64,000 bases of DNA from Poindextera sp035604135 (GTDB lineage: Bacteria; Pseudomonadota; Alphaproteobacteria; Caulobacterales; Caulobacteraceae): contig DATNJB010000048.1 of NCBI GenBank assembly GCA_035604135.1, positions 1 through 64,000 on the forward strand. Direction: 5' to 3'. This document shows positions 45,200-53,365 of this stretch, piece by piece (the stretch's first letter is position 1; each line of letters starts with the position of its first letter). The notes under the pieces are model-generated. The model was not told where the DNA came from. It saw nothing but the letters and a program-made list of their open reading frames with translations, and ran no database searches. Made by a program: the position numbers and the translations under genes.

Positions 45200-45652
45200 A
45201 TGCCGGTCGCCGCGCGGCCCGGCGCCGTTCTCTTCGCCTGCAATCTGAACCGCGTCCGCTCGCCGATGGCCGAGGGGTTGATCAAGCTGCTCTACGGGAC
45301 GGAGATCTACGTCGACAGCTGCGGGCTGAAGCCCACGGGCGAGCTTGATCCATTCGCCGTCGAGGTCATGCGCGAGATCGGCGCCGACTTGAGCCGCCAC
45401 CACGCGAAGAGCTTCGACGACCTCGACCCGAACGCGTTCGACCTTGTGATCTCGCTCACGCCCGAGGCGCACCACCGCGCGGTGGAGATGACGCGCGCCG
45501 CGGCGGTCGAGATCGACTATTGGCCGACATTCGATCCGACGCTGGCGAGCGGGTCGCGCGAGGGGGTGCTCGACGCCTATCGCGGCGTCCGCGACGGGCT
45601 CATGGCGCGCATCATCGCGCGTTTCGGCAAGCCATCGACGTTCGGCGGCTGA
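45200..45652 (+). CDS. low-molecular-weight phosphotyrosine phosphatase-like protein
   Basis: A 150-aa protein with the CX5R P-loop ACNLNRVRSPMAE (Cys14, Arg20) and a general-acid Asp region DYWPTFDPT. The loop differs from the standard CxGNICRSP (Asn in place of Gly), typical of the family member always found before infA in this group. The true substrate is unknown; the family also contains arsenate reductases, but the extra relay cysteines of ArsC are absent. Confidence 0.88.
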   Translation: MPVAARPGAVLFACNLNRVRSPMAEGLIKLLYGTEIYVDSCGLKPTGELDPFAVEVMREIGADLSRHHAKSFDDLDPNAFDLVISLTPEAHHRAVEMTRAAAVEIDYWPTFDPTLASGSREGVLDAYRGVRDGLMARIIARFGKPSTFGG

Positions 45653-45751
45653 ATGCGTTATACTTGAATGGCCTGATTTCCAGGCTCGCGCCCCGGTCAC
45701 GATCAGCCGGCGCGGGCCGTCTTGCGATGGTTCGTCAGTCAGAGAGGCCGC

Positions 45752-45973
45752 ATGGCGAAAGAAGAGCTGTTGGAGTTTCCGGGCACGGTCAGCGAGCTCC
45801 TGCCCAACGCAACCTTCCGCGTAAAGCTCGACAACGGCGATCACGAGATCATCGCCCACACCGCCGGCAAAATGCGCAAGAACCGCATTCGGGTCCTGGC
45901 CGGCGACAAGGTCTTGGTGGAGATGACTCCCTACGACCTGACCAAGGGCCGCATCACCTATCGGTTCAAGTAG
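45752..45973 (+). CDS. infA: translation initiation factor IF-1
   Basis: A 73-aa single S1/OB-fold protein: MAKEELLEFPGTVSELLPN, RVKLDNGDHEIIAHTAGKMRKNRIRVLAGDKV and GRITYRFK. Complete. ATG 45752 gives the family length. The 99-bp spacer upstream (45653-45751) has an AT-richer patch (TTATACTTGAAT) that may be its own promoter. Confidence 0.98.
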   Translation: MAKEELLEFPGTVSELLPNATFRVKLDNGDHEIIAHTAGKMRKNRIRVLAGDKVLVEMTPYDLTKGRITYRFK

Positions 45974-45995
45974 ACTGGCCGAGCGTCCGCGGCTC

Positions 45996-46556
45996 GTGCT
46001 CGCGAGCGCCAGCCCCCGGCGGCTCGCGCTGCTCCGCCAGATCGGCGTCGAGCCAGACCTGATCGATCCATCCGACATCGACGAGGCTCCGCAAGCCAAG
46101 GAGACGCCGCGCCTGGCAGCCAGGCGGCTGGCGCGGCTGAAGGCCGAGGCCGCCCACGCGCGCCACCCCGGCGCCTTCGTGCTCGCCGCCGACACCATCG
46201 TTGCGGTCGGCCGCCGCATGCTCGGCAAGGCGCGTGACGTTGACGAAGCGAAGCGCTTCCTGACGCTCCTGTCCGGGCGGGCCCACCGTGTGCTGACCGC
46301 GGTCGCGCTCGTCGCGCCGGACGGCCGGCGGGGCGCGCGTTTGAGTGATAGCCGGCTGATCTTCAAGCGGCTGACCGAGGGCGACATCGCGACCCTGCTC
46401 GCGGGCGACGCGTGGCGCGACAAAGCCGGCGCCTATGCGATCCAGGGGCGGGCCGGCGCCGTCGTCCTCAGCCTCTCAGGGTCCTATTCTGGCGTGGTCG
46501 GCCTGCCGCTCTATGAAACCGCAAGCCTGCTCGAAGGGTTGGGATATCGGCCGTGA
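45996..46556 (+). CDS. maf: Maf-like nucleoside triphosphate pyrophosphatase
   Basis: A 186-aa Maf/YhdE-type protein that hydrolyses non-canonical nucleotides. LASASPRRLALLRQIG, the catalytic Asp in VLAADTIVAVG, KPRD-like GKARDVDEAKRFL, and GAYAIQGRAG. The start is uncertain: GTG 45996 or CTG 45975, which lies 1 nt after the infA stop and restores the usual few residues before LVLASAS. The stop overlaps the yacG GTG (GTGA). Confidence 0.93.
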   Translation: MLASASPRRLALLRQIGVEPDLIDPSDIDEAPQAKETPRLAARRLARLKAEAAHARHPGAFVLAADTIVAVGRRMLGKARDVDEAKRFLTLLSGRAHRVLTAVALVAPDGRRGARLSDSRLIFKRLTEGDIATLLAGDAWRDKAGAYAIQGRAGAVVLSLSGSYSGVVGLPLYETASLLEGLGYRP

Positions 46557-46732
46557 CCAAACCGCCGTGCCCCATCTGTGGCAAACCGTTCGACCCGCGC
46601 TTCCGCCCGTTCTGCTCCAAACGCTGTGCCGATATCGATCTCCAGCGTTGGTTTTCAGGCGCCTACCGGATCCCCGGCGCCCCGCAATCCGAGCAGGCGG
46701 AAGGCGGTGACGACCACGACGACGAGGCCTGA
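46553..46732 (+). CDS. yacG: DNA gyrase inhibitor YacG
   Basis: A 59-aa zinc-binding protein. The CPICGKPFDP...FCSKRCADIDL motif supplies four Cys, followed by WFSGAYRIPG and an acidic tail. YacG binds GyrB and inhibits gyrase. GTG start, translationally coupled to maf. Confidence 0.95.
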   Translation: MTKPPCPICGKPFDPRFRPFCSKRCADIDLQRWFSGAYRIPGAPQSEQAEGGDDHDDEA

Positions 46733-46799
46733 AGATTCCTCGGCTGGACACCGCTTGGGGCGTCACCTATAGACGGCCTCCCTCGACGTCCTGGCCCTA

Positions 46800-46875
<76 letters not shown>

Positions 46876-47428
46876 CGCCTTCTTGAACAGCTCAGCGCCG
46901 ATCGGATGGCTCGAGTTCGAGCCCAGGCGCCCGCCCGTCCCCCCAAAGCGCTCCCCGCTCGACAGCGCGTCCGCCCGCTGGCCGGGGCTATCGTCAGCGA
47001 CGTCGTGTCGCAAGTCGCATCGTGGGAATCGCGAACAAATTCGAATAACAGTCAATATTGCGGCGCAGCATCAGCTCTACCGGCCTGTGAGAAAATATCT
47101 AAGCGGTTCAAATCTGCTTCTCTTGTGCAGCGCAATGTAACCCCTGATCGCCTGGCGGGTCTCATGCCGTTAGGCTTTCTTCGCCCTTGACGATGCCAGA
47201 AGGGATTGCCAAAGGACGCGGGCCGCAAGTCTAACAAAGCGGTAACACTTCCGAGCCGTTGGGTCGGAAAGGATATACTGCGTACGTCTTCGACGCGCGC
47301 TCGGCGGTGCGGGGCTTGATCGGGTCCGATCTCGTTTCGGCCAAGTTTTCTTGGGTGGGCGAAAGGCTTCACGCTATGACGGCCCACTCGGTCCTTAACG
47401 TGTTAGACCAAGCAGGAACTGGCGACAG
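46876..47428 (+). other. 553-bp intergenic region before exbB
   Basis: No convincing gene. The central part (about 47030-47130) is distinctly AT-rich for this genome (ATTCGAATAACAGTCAATATT and following), and the last 30 bp contain TTAACGTGTTAG, a half CtrA-like sequence, 35 nt before exbB. It is inferred to hold the regulated promoter of the exbB-exbD-tonB operon; no sigma-70 boxes or Fur site could be fixed by eye. Confidence 0.5.
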
Positions 47429-48325
47429 ATGTCCCACAACAAACTGAAGACCCCTTTCATCGCCCTGATCGGCGCACTGTCGCTTATGGTGACAGCGCCG
47501 GCCTTCGCGCAGTCAGCCGCGCCGGCCGACTCCAGTGCGTCGGCGGCCGCGGCGGCAGATTCGTCAGCCGCGGCGGCTCCGGCAGCCGGCGCTCCGGAGG
47601 CGGCCAGCTCGATCGCGGCCAATGCATCGGGCGGCGCCACCAAGCTCACCCCGATCACCATGTTCATCGGCGCGACCTGGGTGGTGAAGGCCGTGATCCT
47701 CGGCCTGGCGCTGTGCTCTGTCCTCTCCTGGACGCTCCTGATCACCAAGCTGATCGAGTTCGCCGGCCTCAACCGCGAGTCCGACAGGTTCCTGGAGGCG
47801 TTCCGGGGCGCCCGGTCGGTGCCCGACATCAATCGCATCGCGGCCTCCGAAGACTACGAGGGCAACCCGATGGCCGACATGGCCGCGGCGGCTTCCGCCG
47901 AGGTTGAGCTGTCGCGTCAGGCGGGCTTGGCCGTCGCCGGCGAGAACCGGGAATCGACGGTCGAACGCGCCGGCAACGCGGTCTCGGCGGTGCAGGCCTC
48001 GCTGGCCAAGCGCCTCTCGGGCGGGATGGCCTTCATGGCCTCGCTGGGCGCCAACGCACCGTTCGTCGGGCTGTTCGGCACCGTCTACGGGATCATGTAT
48101 TCCTTCATCGGCATCGCCAACACCAACACGACCAACCTGGCCGTCGTGGCGCCCGGCATCGCCGAAGCGCTTCTGGCAACGGGCTTCGGCCTGTTCGCGG
48201 CCATCCCGGCGGTTATCTTCTACAACTACTTCCAGACGCGGATTTCCGGGTATGGAACACGCGCCGAGGGCTTTGTCGCCGAGCTCATGAACGCCATCTC
48301 GCGGCAGCTCGACAAGGGAGCCTAA
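47429..48325 (+). CDS. exbB: MotA/TolQ/ExbB proton channel with signal peptide
   Basis: A 298-aa inner-membrane protein. The signal peptide ends at APAFAQ, an Ala/Ser-rich periplasmic segment spans about residues 28-70, then three helices: ITMFIGATWVVKAVILGLAL, and the conserved pair GANAPFVGLFGTVYGIMYSF and GLFAAIPAVIFYNYF. It conducts protons to energise TonB. The next gene, exbD, starts 5 nt downstream. Confidence 0.95.
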   Translation: MSHNKLKTPFIALIGALSLMVTAPAFAQSAAPADSSASAAAAADSSAAAAPAAGAPEAASSIAANASGGATKLTPITMFIGATWVVKAVILGLALCSVLSWTLLITKLIEFAGLNRESDRFLEAFRGARSVPDINRIAASEDYEGNPMADMAAAASAEVELSRQAGLAVAGENRESTVERAGNAVSAVQASLAKRLSGGMAFMASLGANAPFVGLFGTVYGIMYSFIGIANTNTTNLAVVAPGIAEALLATGFGLFAAIPAVIFYNYFQTRISGYGTRAEGFVAELMNAISRQLDKGA

Positions 48326-48330
48326 CGCGC

Positions 48331-48786
48331 ATGGCCGCCAAACTCTCGGGCTCCGGGGGCGATCGGTACAACGTCGAGCAGCATCACGACATCAACGTCA
48401 CGCCGTTCGTCGATGTCATGCTCGTCTTGCTCATCATCTTCATGGTGTGTGCGCCGCTGACCGTGCCGTCCGTCCACGTCGATCTGCCGAATGCGGTTGC
48501 GGTCCCGTCGCAGAACCCGCCCGTGCCGGTCTACATCACGATCGAGGCGAACGGGGCGCTGCACCTCGGCGATTTCCCGACGTGGCCTGAGAGCCTCGGC
48601 GCCGACCTGCGCAAGCTGATCGGCCGCCGCGACCCGTCGCGGGAACGGATCTTCATCCGCGCCGACAAGGAGACCGAGTACGGCGACTTCATGACCGTTA
48701 TGAACAAGTTGCAGGACAACGGGTTCTACAGCGTCGCCCTGATCGGCCTCGACCAAAACGGCAAAACACAAAGACTGGCGCCGTAG
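48331..48786 (+). CDS. exbD: biopolymer transport protein ExbD
   Basis: A 151-aa protein with one transmembrane helix. DINVTPFVDVMLVLLIIFMV contains the essential proton-carrying Asp. The periplasmic domain ends KLQDNGFYSVALIGLDQNG. It partners ExbB and the TonB protein encoded next. Confidence 0.96.
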   Translation: MAAKLSGSGGDRYNVEQHHDINVTPFVDVMLVLLIIFMVCAPLTVPSVHVDLPNAVAVPSQNPPVPVYITIEANGALHLGDFPTWPESLGADLRKLIGRRDPSRERIFIRADKETEYGDFMTVMNKLQDNGFYSVALIGLDQNGKTQRLAP

Positions 48787-48801
48787 TGCGAGCAAGGACG
48801 C

Positions 48802-49500
48802 ATGTCTGACGAACAGCATCTTCCCGAGCATCACCACTACGACCCGTTGACCGATGAACGGCGTCCGCGGCGGCGTGGAACCGGGTTTTTTGTCGGCGTG
48901 GGCATCGCCGTGCTCATTCACGGCAGCATTGGCTATTACCTCTGGAAGGTGAAGTTCGAGCCCAAGTATCAGGAGTACTCGGACCAAGCGGTGAAGGTGA
49001 AGTTGCTCAAGGCCGCGCCCCCGCCGCCGCCCCCGCCGCCTCCACCGCCGCCGCCGCCCAAGGGCGCGCCGCCGCCGCCGCCGCCGATCGCGGCACCCAG
49101 ACCGGCGCCGCCGCCGCCCATCGGCATCACCCCGCCGCACATCGCCCTGCCGCCCCCGGTCAAGGCGCCGCCGCCGCCGCCGCCGGTGCAACACGTCGTC
49201 CACGGCGCACACTACACACGCTCGCCGGACGCCGACGCGATGGCCCAGTGCTATCCGGACCGCGCCCAGCGGATGAACACTGAGGGCTCGTCGGCGATGC
49301 GGTGCTCGGTCACCGCCCAAGGGACCCTGACCGGCTGCTCGATCGAGAGCGAGAGCCCCGCGGGCTTCGGTTTCGGTGAAGCGACCACCAGCTGCCTCGC
49401 TCGGCTGTTCCGCGTCGCGCCGCAGGACCAGGACGGCGTGCCCGTCTCCGGCGGCACGATCTCTATCGGCGTCCGCTGGCAGCTGCCGAAAGACGAGTAG
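48802..49500 (+). CDS. tonB: TonB-like energy transducer with long polyproline spacer
   Basis: A 232-aa protein. One N-terminal helix (GFFVGVGIAVLIHGSIGYYL, with the His typical of TonB), a proline-rich periplasmic spacer with 14 consecutive Pro at about residues 74-87 plus several further runs, and a C-terminal domain (about 135-232) with two Cys-containing strands and SIGVRWQLPKDE. It transduces ExbBD energy to outer-membrane receptors. The C-terminal domain is divergent from classical TonB. Confidence 0.9.
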   Translation: MSDEQHLPEHHHYDPLTDERRPRRRGTGFFVGVGIAVLIHGSIGYYLWKVKFEPKYQEYSDQAVKVKLLKAAPPPPPPPPPPPPPPKGAPPPPPPIAAPRPAPPPPIGITPPHIALPPPVKAPPPPPPVQHVVHGAHYTRSPDADAMAQCYPDRAQRMNTEGSSAMRCSVTAQGTLTGCSIESESPAGFGFGEATTSCLARLFRVAPQDQDGVPVSGGTISIGVRWQLPKDE

Positions 49501-49564
49501 TCCTTTAGGGACCGCAGCTTGATCGGCGGCGGGGCGGCGCATAGAAGATGCCGCCTCGCGTCAG

Positions 49565-49641
49565 GCCGCCTTAGCTCAGTTGGTTAGAGCGCCAGATTGT
49601 GGCTCTGGAGGTCCCCCGTTCGATCCGGGGAGGCGGTACCA
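49565..49641 (+). tRNA. tRNA-His (GTG)
   Basis: A 77-nt cloverleaf: anticodon loop TTGTGGC with anticodon GTG, T loop TTCGATC, encoded CCA. The acceptor GCCGCCT/AGGCGGT ends in a G1-U72 wobble, and the discriminator is A73, so a G-1:C73 pair cannot form. This is the divergent alphaproteobacterial tRNA-His. The MaoC gene starts only 22 nt after it. Confidence 0.95.
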
Positions 49642-49663
49642 CGCGGTGGGGGTCAAGGCGCCG

Positions 49664-50185
49664 ATGGTGCAAAACTGGAAGGAGGTCGGGCCGCATCGCT
49701 ACCGCGAGACCTTCGGCCGCTATTTCGAGGACTTCGGCCTCGGCGACACGTATGAGCACCGGCCTGGCAAGACGGTGCTCGAATCCGACAACCACCTTTT
49801 CACGCTGCTCACGCTCAACACCCACCCGCTGCATTTCGACCGCGAGTACGGCGCGGCGACCGAGTTCGGCCAGAACCTGGTCAACTCGACCTACACGCTG
49901 GCGCTCCTGATCGGCATGAGCGTCTCGGACCTGAGCCAGAAGACGATCGCCAACCTCGGCATGGACGAGGTGAAGTTCACCGCCCCAGTCTTCGCCGGCG
50001 ACACCCTCTATGCGGAGAGCGAGGTGATCGCCAAGCGCGAGTCCGCGTCCAGGCCGGGGCAAGGGATCGTCGAGGTGCGCACCACGGGCAAGAACCAGCG
50101 CGGCGAAACCGTCTGCACTTTTCGCCGCTCGATGCTCATCCCGCTGCACGGCCACGCCGTCGAAGACCGGATCGGGACCTACTGA
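49664..50185 (+). CDS. MaoC family dehydratase
   Basis: A 173-aa hot-dog-fold hydratase. FGRYFEDFGLGDTYEHRPGKTV, the hydratase signature DNHLFTLLTLNTHPLHFD (catalytic Asp/His in the D-x-N-x2-H frame) and APVFAGDTLYAESEV. It likely hydrates or dehydrates an acyl-CoA such as mesaconyl- or methylfumaryl-type substrates. ATG 49664 is chosen to exclude the upstream tRNA sequence. It is followed 2 nt later by the TrmO-like gene. Confidence 0.9.
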   Translation: MVQNWKEVGPHRYRETFGRYFEDFGLGDTYEHRPGKTVLESDNHLFTLLTLNTHPLHFDREYGAATEFGQNLVNSTYTLALLIGMSVSDLSQKTIANLGMDEVKFTAPVFAGDTLYAESEVIAKRESASRPGQGIVEVRTTGKNQRGETVCTFRRSMLIPLHGHAVEDRIGTY

Positions 50186-50187
50186 CC

Positions 50188-50667
50188 ATGCCAATCACCC
50201 TCGAACCTATCGGTTACGTGCGCGGCGGACGCGCCACGCCCACCGACGACGACTGGGGCCGTAGCCTTGCGCGCATCGAACTCGACGCAGGCGCCTTCAC
50301 CCCCGACGCTCTGGCCGGGCTCGGCGATTTCTCCCATATCGAGGTGGTCTACTTCTTCGACCGCATCGACCCAGCCGAGGTCGAGACCGGCGCGCGGCGC
50401 CCCCGCGGGCGGGCGGACTGGCCGCTGGTCGGCATATTCGCCCAGCGCGGTCGCACCCGGCCGAACCGGCTAGGGGTCAGTGTCTGCCGTGTGCTGGGCG
50501 TCAACGGCCTGGCCATCGAGGTCGAGGGCCTCGACGCCATCGACGGCACGCCCGTGCTCGACATCAAGCCTGTGATCAAAGGATTCCTGCCGCGCGGCCT
50601 TCTGCGCGAGCCCAAATGGGCCGCCGAGATCATGCACGACTACTGGCGAGCGGAGTCCAAGGAATGA
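50188..50667 (+). CDS. TrmO-like tRNA t6A37 methyltransferase (TsaA/VirR family)
   Basis: A 159-aa YaeB/TrmO-family protein: PIGYVRGGRATPTDDDWG, FSHIEVVYFFDRI, and PNRLGVSVCRVLGVNG plus PVLDIKPVIKGF, which form the SAM/tRNA-binding beta-barrel motifs. TrmO N6-methylates t6A37 of tRNA-Thr. This form lacks the C-terminal extension of the E. coli enzyme. It overlaps the following acyl-CoA dehydrogenase start by 4 bp. Confidence 0.85.
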   Translation: MPITLEPIGYVRGGRATPTDDDWGRSLARIELDAGAFTPDALAGLGDFSHIEVVYFFDRIDPAEVETGARRPRGRADWPLVGIFAQRGRTRPNRLGVSVCRVLGVNGLAIEVEGLDAIDGTPVLDIKPVIKGFLPRGLLREPKWAAEIMHDYWRAESKE

Positions 50668-51851
50668 ACGCGCCATCCGCCGAGCCGTCGATGGACGAGG
50701 CGATCCTGGAGTCGATCGGCCGCTGGCTCGACAAGAAGGTCGAACCGGTCGCAGCTGAGCTCGAGCACGACGACATCTATCCAGCCGCGCTCGTCGAGGA
50801 CATGCGCGAGCTTGGGCTGTTCGGCGCGCTGATCGATCCCCAATGGGGCGGGCTTGGGCTCTCGGCGACGACCTACGCCCGCATCATCGCCCGCATCTCC
50901 GAGAGCTGGATGAGCCTGACCGGCGTCATCAACAGCCACCTGATGATGGCGCTGATCGTGCAGCGCTCGGGAACGAGCGCGCAGAAGGACTACTGGCTGC
51001 CGAAGTTCGCGAGCGGCGAGCTGCGTGGCGGTCTCGGGCTGACCGAGGTGGACGCCGGCACCGACCTGCAGGCCATCCGCACGACCGCGCGGCGCATCGG
51101 CGACCACTACGTGGTCAACGGCGGCAAAATGTGGATCACCAACTCGATCGAGGGTCATGTCCTGGCGCTCCTGGTGAAGACCGATCCGACGGCCGAGCCG
51201 CGCCATCGCGGCATGAGCGTTCTGATCACCCCGAAGATCGACGTCGAGACCGGCGCGCCGCTGCCGGGCGTGCAGCCGGGGCGCAAGCTGCCGAAACTGG
51301 GCTACCGCGGCGTCGACACCGGCGAGATCGCCTTTGTCGACTACGAGTGCCCAGCCGACCTCTGCCTGGTTGGCGGCGAGGAAGGGCAGGGATTCTATCA
51401 GGCCACCAGCGGCCTCGAGCTCGGGCGCATCAATGTCGCCGCCCGCGGCGTGGGCATGGCGCGCCGGGCCCTGCGCGAGAGCGTGCGCTACGCCCAGGAG
51501 CGCCGCACCATGGGCAAGGCGATCGCCGAGCACCAGGCGATCCAGCTCAAGCTCGGCGAGATGGCGACCAAGGTCCGCGCATCCGAGCTCCTCGTCGAGG
51601 ACGCCGCCCGCGCCTACGACCAGGGCGGGCGCGTGGACATGGAAGCGGGCATGGCCAAGCTGTTCGCCTCCGAAACCGCCCTTGAGGCCGCGACCGAGGC
51701 CATGCGTATCCACGGCGGCGTCGGCTATTCGCTCGAGTATCCGATCGAGCGGCTCTACCGCGACGCGCCCCTGCTGTGCATCGGCGAGGGCACCAACGAG
51801 ATGCAGCGCATCATCATCGCCCGCCAGTTGGTGGCGCGGAACCGCATCTGA
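50664..51851 (+). CDS. acyl-CoA dehydrogenase
   Basis: A 395-aa flavoprotein: GGLGLTEVDAGTDLQAIRTTAR, GGKMWITNSIEGH, GLELGRINVAARGVGMARRAL and the C-terminal MRIHGGVGYSLEYPIERLYRDAPLL. Complete. It is co-transcribed with MaoC and TrmO-like genes (4-bp ATGA overlap), so it belongs to a small acyl-CoA catabolic unit. Confidence 0.94.
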   Translation: MNAPSAEPSMDEAILESIGRWLDKKVEPVAAELEHDDIYPAALVEDMRELGLFGALIDPQWGGLGLSATTYARIIARISESWMSLTGVINSHLMMALIVQRSGTSAQKDYWLPKFASGELRGGLGLTEVDAGTDLQAIRTTARRIGDHYVVNGGKMWITNSIEGHVLALLVKTDPTAEPRHRGMSVLITPKIDVETGAPLPGVQPGRKLPKLGYRGVDTGEIAFVDYECPADLCLVGGEEGQGFYQATSGLELGRINVAARGVGMARRALRESVRYAQERRTMGKAIAEHQAIQLKLGEMATKVRASELLVEDAARAYDQGGRVDMEAGMAKLFASETALEAATEAMRIHGGVGYSLEYPIERLYRDAPLLCIGEGTNEMQRIIIARQLVARNRI

Positions 51852-51954
51852 GGTCGACGTCGGCGCACAATGCCGTGAACGCAAGGAACGCTGCCACCCG
51901 TGCGCTGTTATGGCCTCGCGGGTCTTTGCGGCTGGTCTGTGCGTGAGTTTTTCG

Positions 51955-52221
51955 ATGTCTGACATTGTGATCAAATTGCCTATTGAATCTGACCGTGAAG
52001 CGGATCTCTTCTCAAATTACCTGAATAGCTTCATGCATCGTCGGGGGGAGGTCGCGGACGACCTACCGGAAGCCGAGGACGCGCCGTACCTGATCGTTCA
52101 CTCCGATCCCTGTGGCGATCGCGAGGTCAAGGTGTTGACCTTCCAGAACCTTGGCGCCGCGCGCGCCTTCTCGGCCGGCTGGCGCCGCGCCCGAGACGCC
52201 AGCAACGGCGGGCTCGCTTGA
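51955..52221 (+). CDS. hypothetical 88-aa protein
   Basis: Starts MSDIVIKLPIESDREADLF. The acidic/polar N-terminal half is encoded by unusually AT-rich codons (51955-52050), whereas the C-terminal half (GAARAFSAGWRRARDAS) returns to normal GC. No family recognised. There is a 103-bp spacer upstream with no gene seen. Confidence 0.65.
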   Translation: MSDIVIKLPIESDREADLFSNYLNSFMHRRGEVADDLPEAEDAPYLIVHSDPCGDREVKVLTFQNLGAARAFSAGWRRARDASNGGLA

Positions 52222-52274
52222 ATGTGGCGCGGCCGGCTTGACCGGCGCGACGCCTGGCCCTCCTGATCGCCGGT

Positions 52275-53348
52275 ATGGTTGGGCTCGCCAGCGCTCGCGT
52301 GGTCGTCGCCGGCGCGGGCGCGCTCGGCGCCTCGATCGCACTTGTCCTGGCCCGCGCCGGCGGGAGTGTCGTCCTGGCCGATCCGGCGGCCGCCGGCGCG
52401 AACGCTTCCGGTGTAGCGGCGGGCATGCTGGCGCCGGCCTTCGAGGCCGGCCCGGAGCAGTACGCCATCCTCGCGCATGCGCGTGACGCCTGGCCGGCGT
52501 TCGCCGCGACCCTCGGGTCCGACCTCGGATTCCGCCGCTCAGGCGCGGTCTGGATCGACCTCCCAGGCGCCGAGCCTCGGCTCGGCACGCTCGCGCGGGC
52601 GCTCGCGGCCGCAGGCGTCGCGCACCAGCAATGGGATCGGAGCGCGCTGGATCGGGCCGCGCCGGGGCTCGCCGGTGTCTTGCACGAGGGCCTGTTCACG
52701 CCCGAGGACTGGCGCCTGGAGCCGCGCGCCGCGCTGGCCGCGCTCCGTGGCGCGGCGACCGATGCCGGCGTCGAGCTCGCGCCGCAGGGCGTCGCCGGCA
52801 TCGCGCGCGGCCGAGTGGCGTTCGCGGACGGCGCAACGACGGGGGCGGATGCGCTTGTGTTGGCGACCGGCGCAGCGGGACGCCATCTGGCCCCGGAAAC
52901 CCGCCTGCTTTCGCCGATAAAGGGCCACATCCTGCAGTATGCCGAGACTCGAACGGACGACGCGCGCCCCATGATCCGAACGGCCAGAGGCTATGCCACC
53001 CCCGCGCGCGACGGGTTGCGCGTTGGCGCGACGATGGAGCCCGGCGTCGCCGACAGCCGCGTCGATCCCAAGGCGGCGGCTCCGCTCGGCCAGCTCGCCG
53101 TCGATCTCTATCCGGCGCTCGATGGCGCGACCTTCCTCCTTCAGGCGGGCGTGCGGGCGGCGACGCCCGATGAATGGCCGCTGGTCGGTCCATCGAGCGA
53201 GCCCGGCGTCTGGCTCGCCGTCGGCGCGCGGCGCAACGGGTGGCTGCTGGCGCCGCTTGTCGCTCATATGACGGCGGCGTATCTCGCGGGCGGCGATCCT
53301 GGACCATACGCAAAAGCCTTCCATCCGAGCCGTTTCGCTGCGTCCTGA
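52275..53348 (+). CDS. FAD-dependent oxidoreductase, glycine oxidase ThiO-like
   Basis: A 357-aa D-amino-acid-oxidase superfamily flavoprotein: FAD-binding VVVAGAGALGASIALVLARAG, the ThiO-like GVAAGMLAPAFEA, and C-terminal GPSSEPGVWLAVGARRNG. ThiO oxidises glycine to the imine used for the thiazole of thiamine. No other thi gene or TPP riboswitch is nearby, so the assignment is tentative; a DadA-like amino acid oxidase is possible. Confidence 0.82.
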   Translation: MVGLASARVVVAGAGALGASIALVLARAGGSVVLADPAAAGANASGVAAGMLAPAFEAGPEQYAILAHARDAWPAFAATLGSDLGFRRSGAVWIDLPGAEPRLGTLARALAAAGVAHQQWDRSALDRAAPGLAGVLHEGLFTPEDWRLEPRAALAALRGAATDAGVELAPQGVAGIARGRVAFADGATTGADALVLATGAAGRHLAPETRLLSPIKGHILQYAETRTDDARPMIRTARGYATPARDGLRVGATMEPGVADSRVDPKAAAPLGQLAVDLYPALDGATFLLQAGVRAATPDEWPLVGPSSEPGVWLAVGARRNGWLLAPLVAHMTAAYLAGGDPGPYAKAFHPSRFAAS

Positions 53349-53365
53349 CCAAGGGGGGATAAGTC

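Noticed and set aside
45200..45652. Second arsenate reductase
   Set aside because: The P-loop fits low-molecular-weight phosphatases, but the relay cysteines are missing and the gene belongs to the conserved murA-infA cluster, so an arsenic role is unlikely.
48969..49163. Gly-rich minus-strand frame opposite the tonB spacer
   Set aside because: It is simply the complement of the CCG proline codons (poly-Gly) and has no ribosome site.
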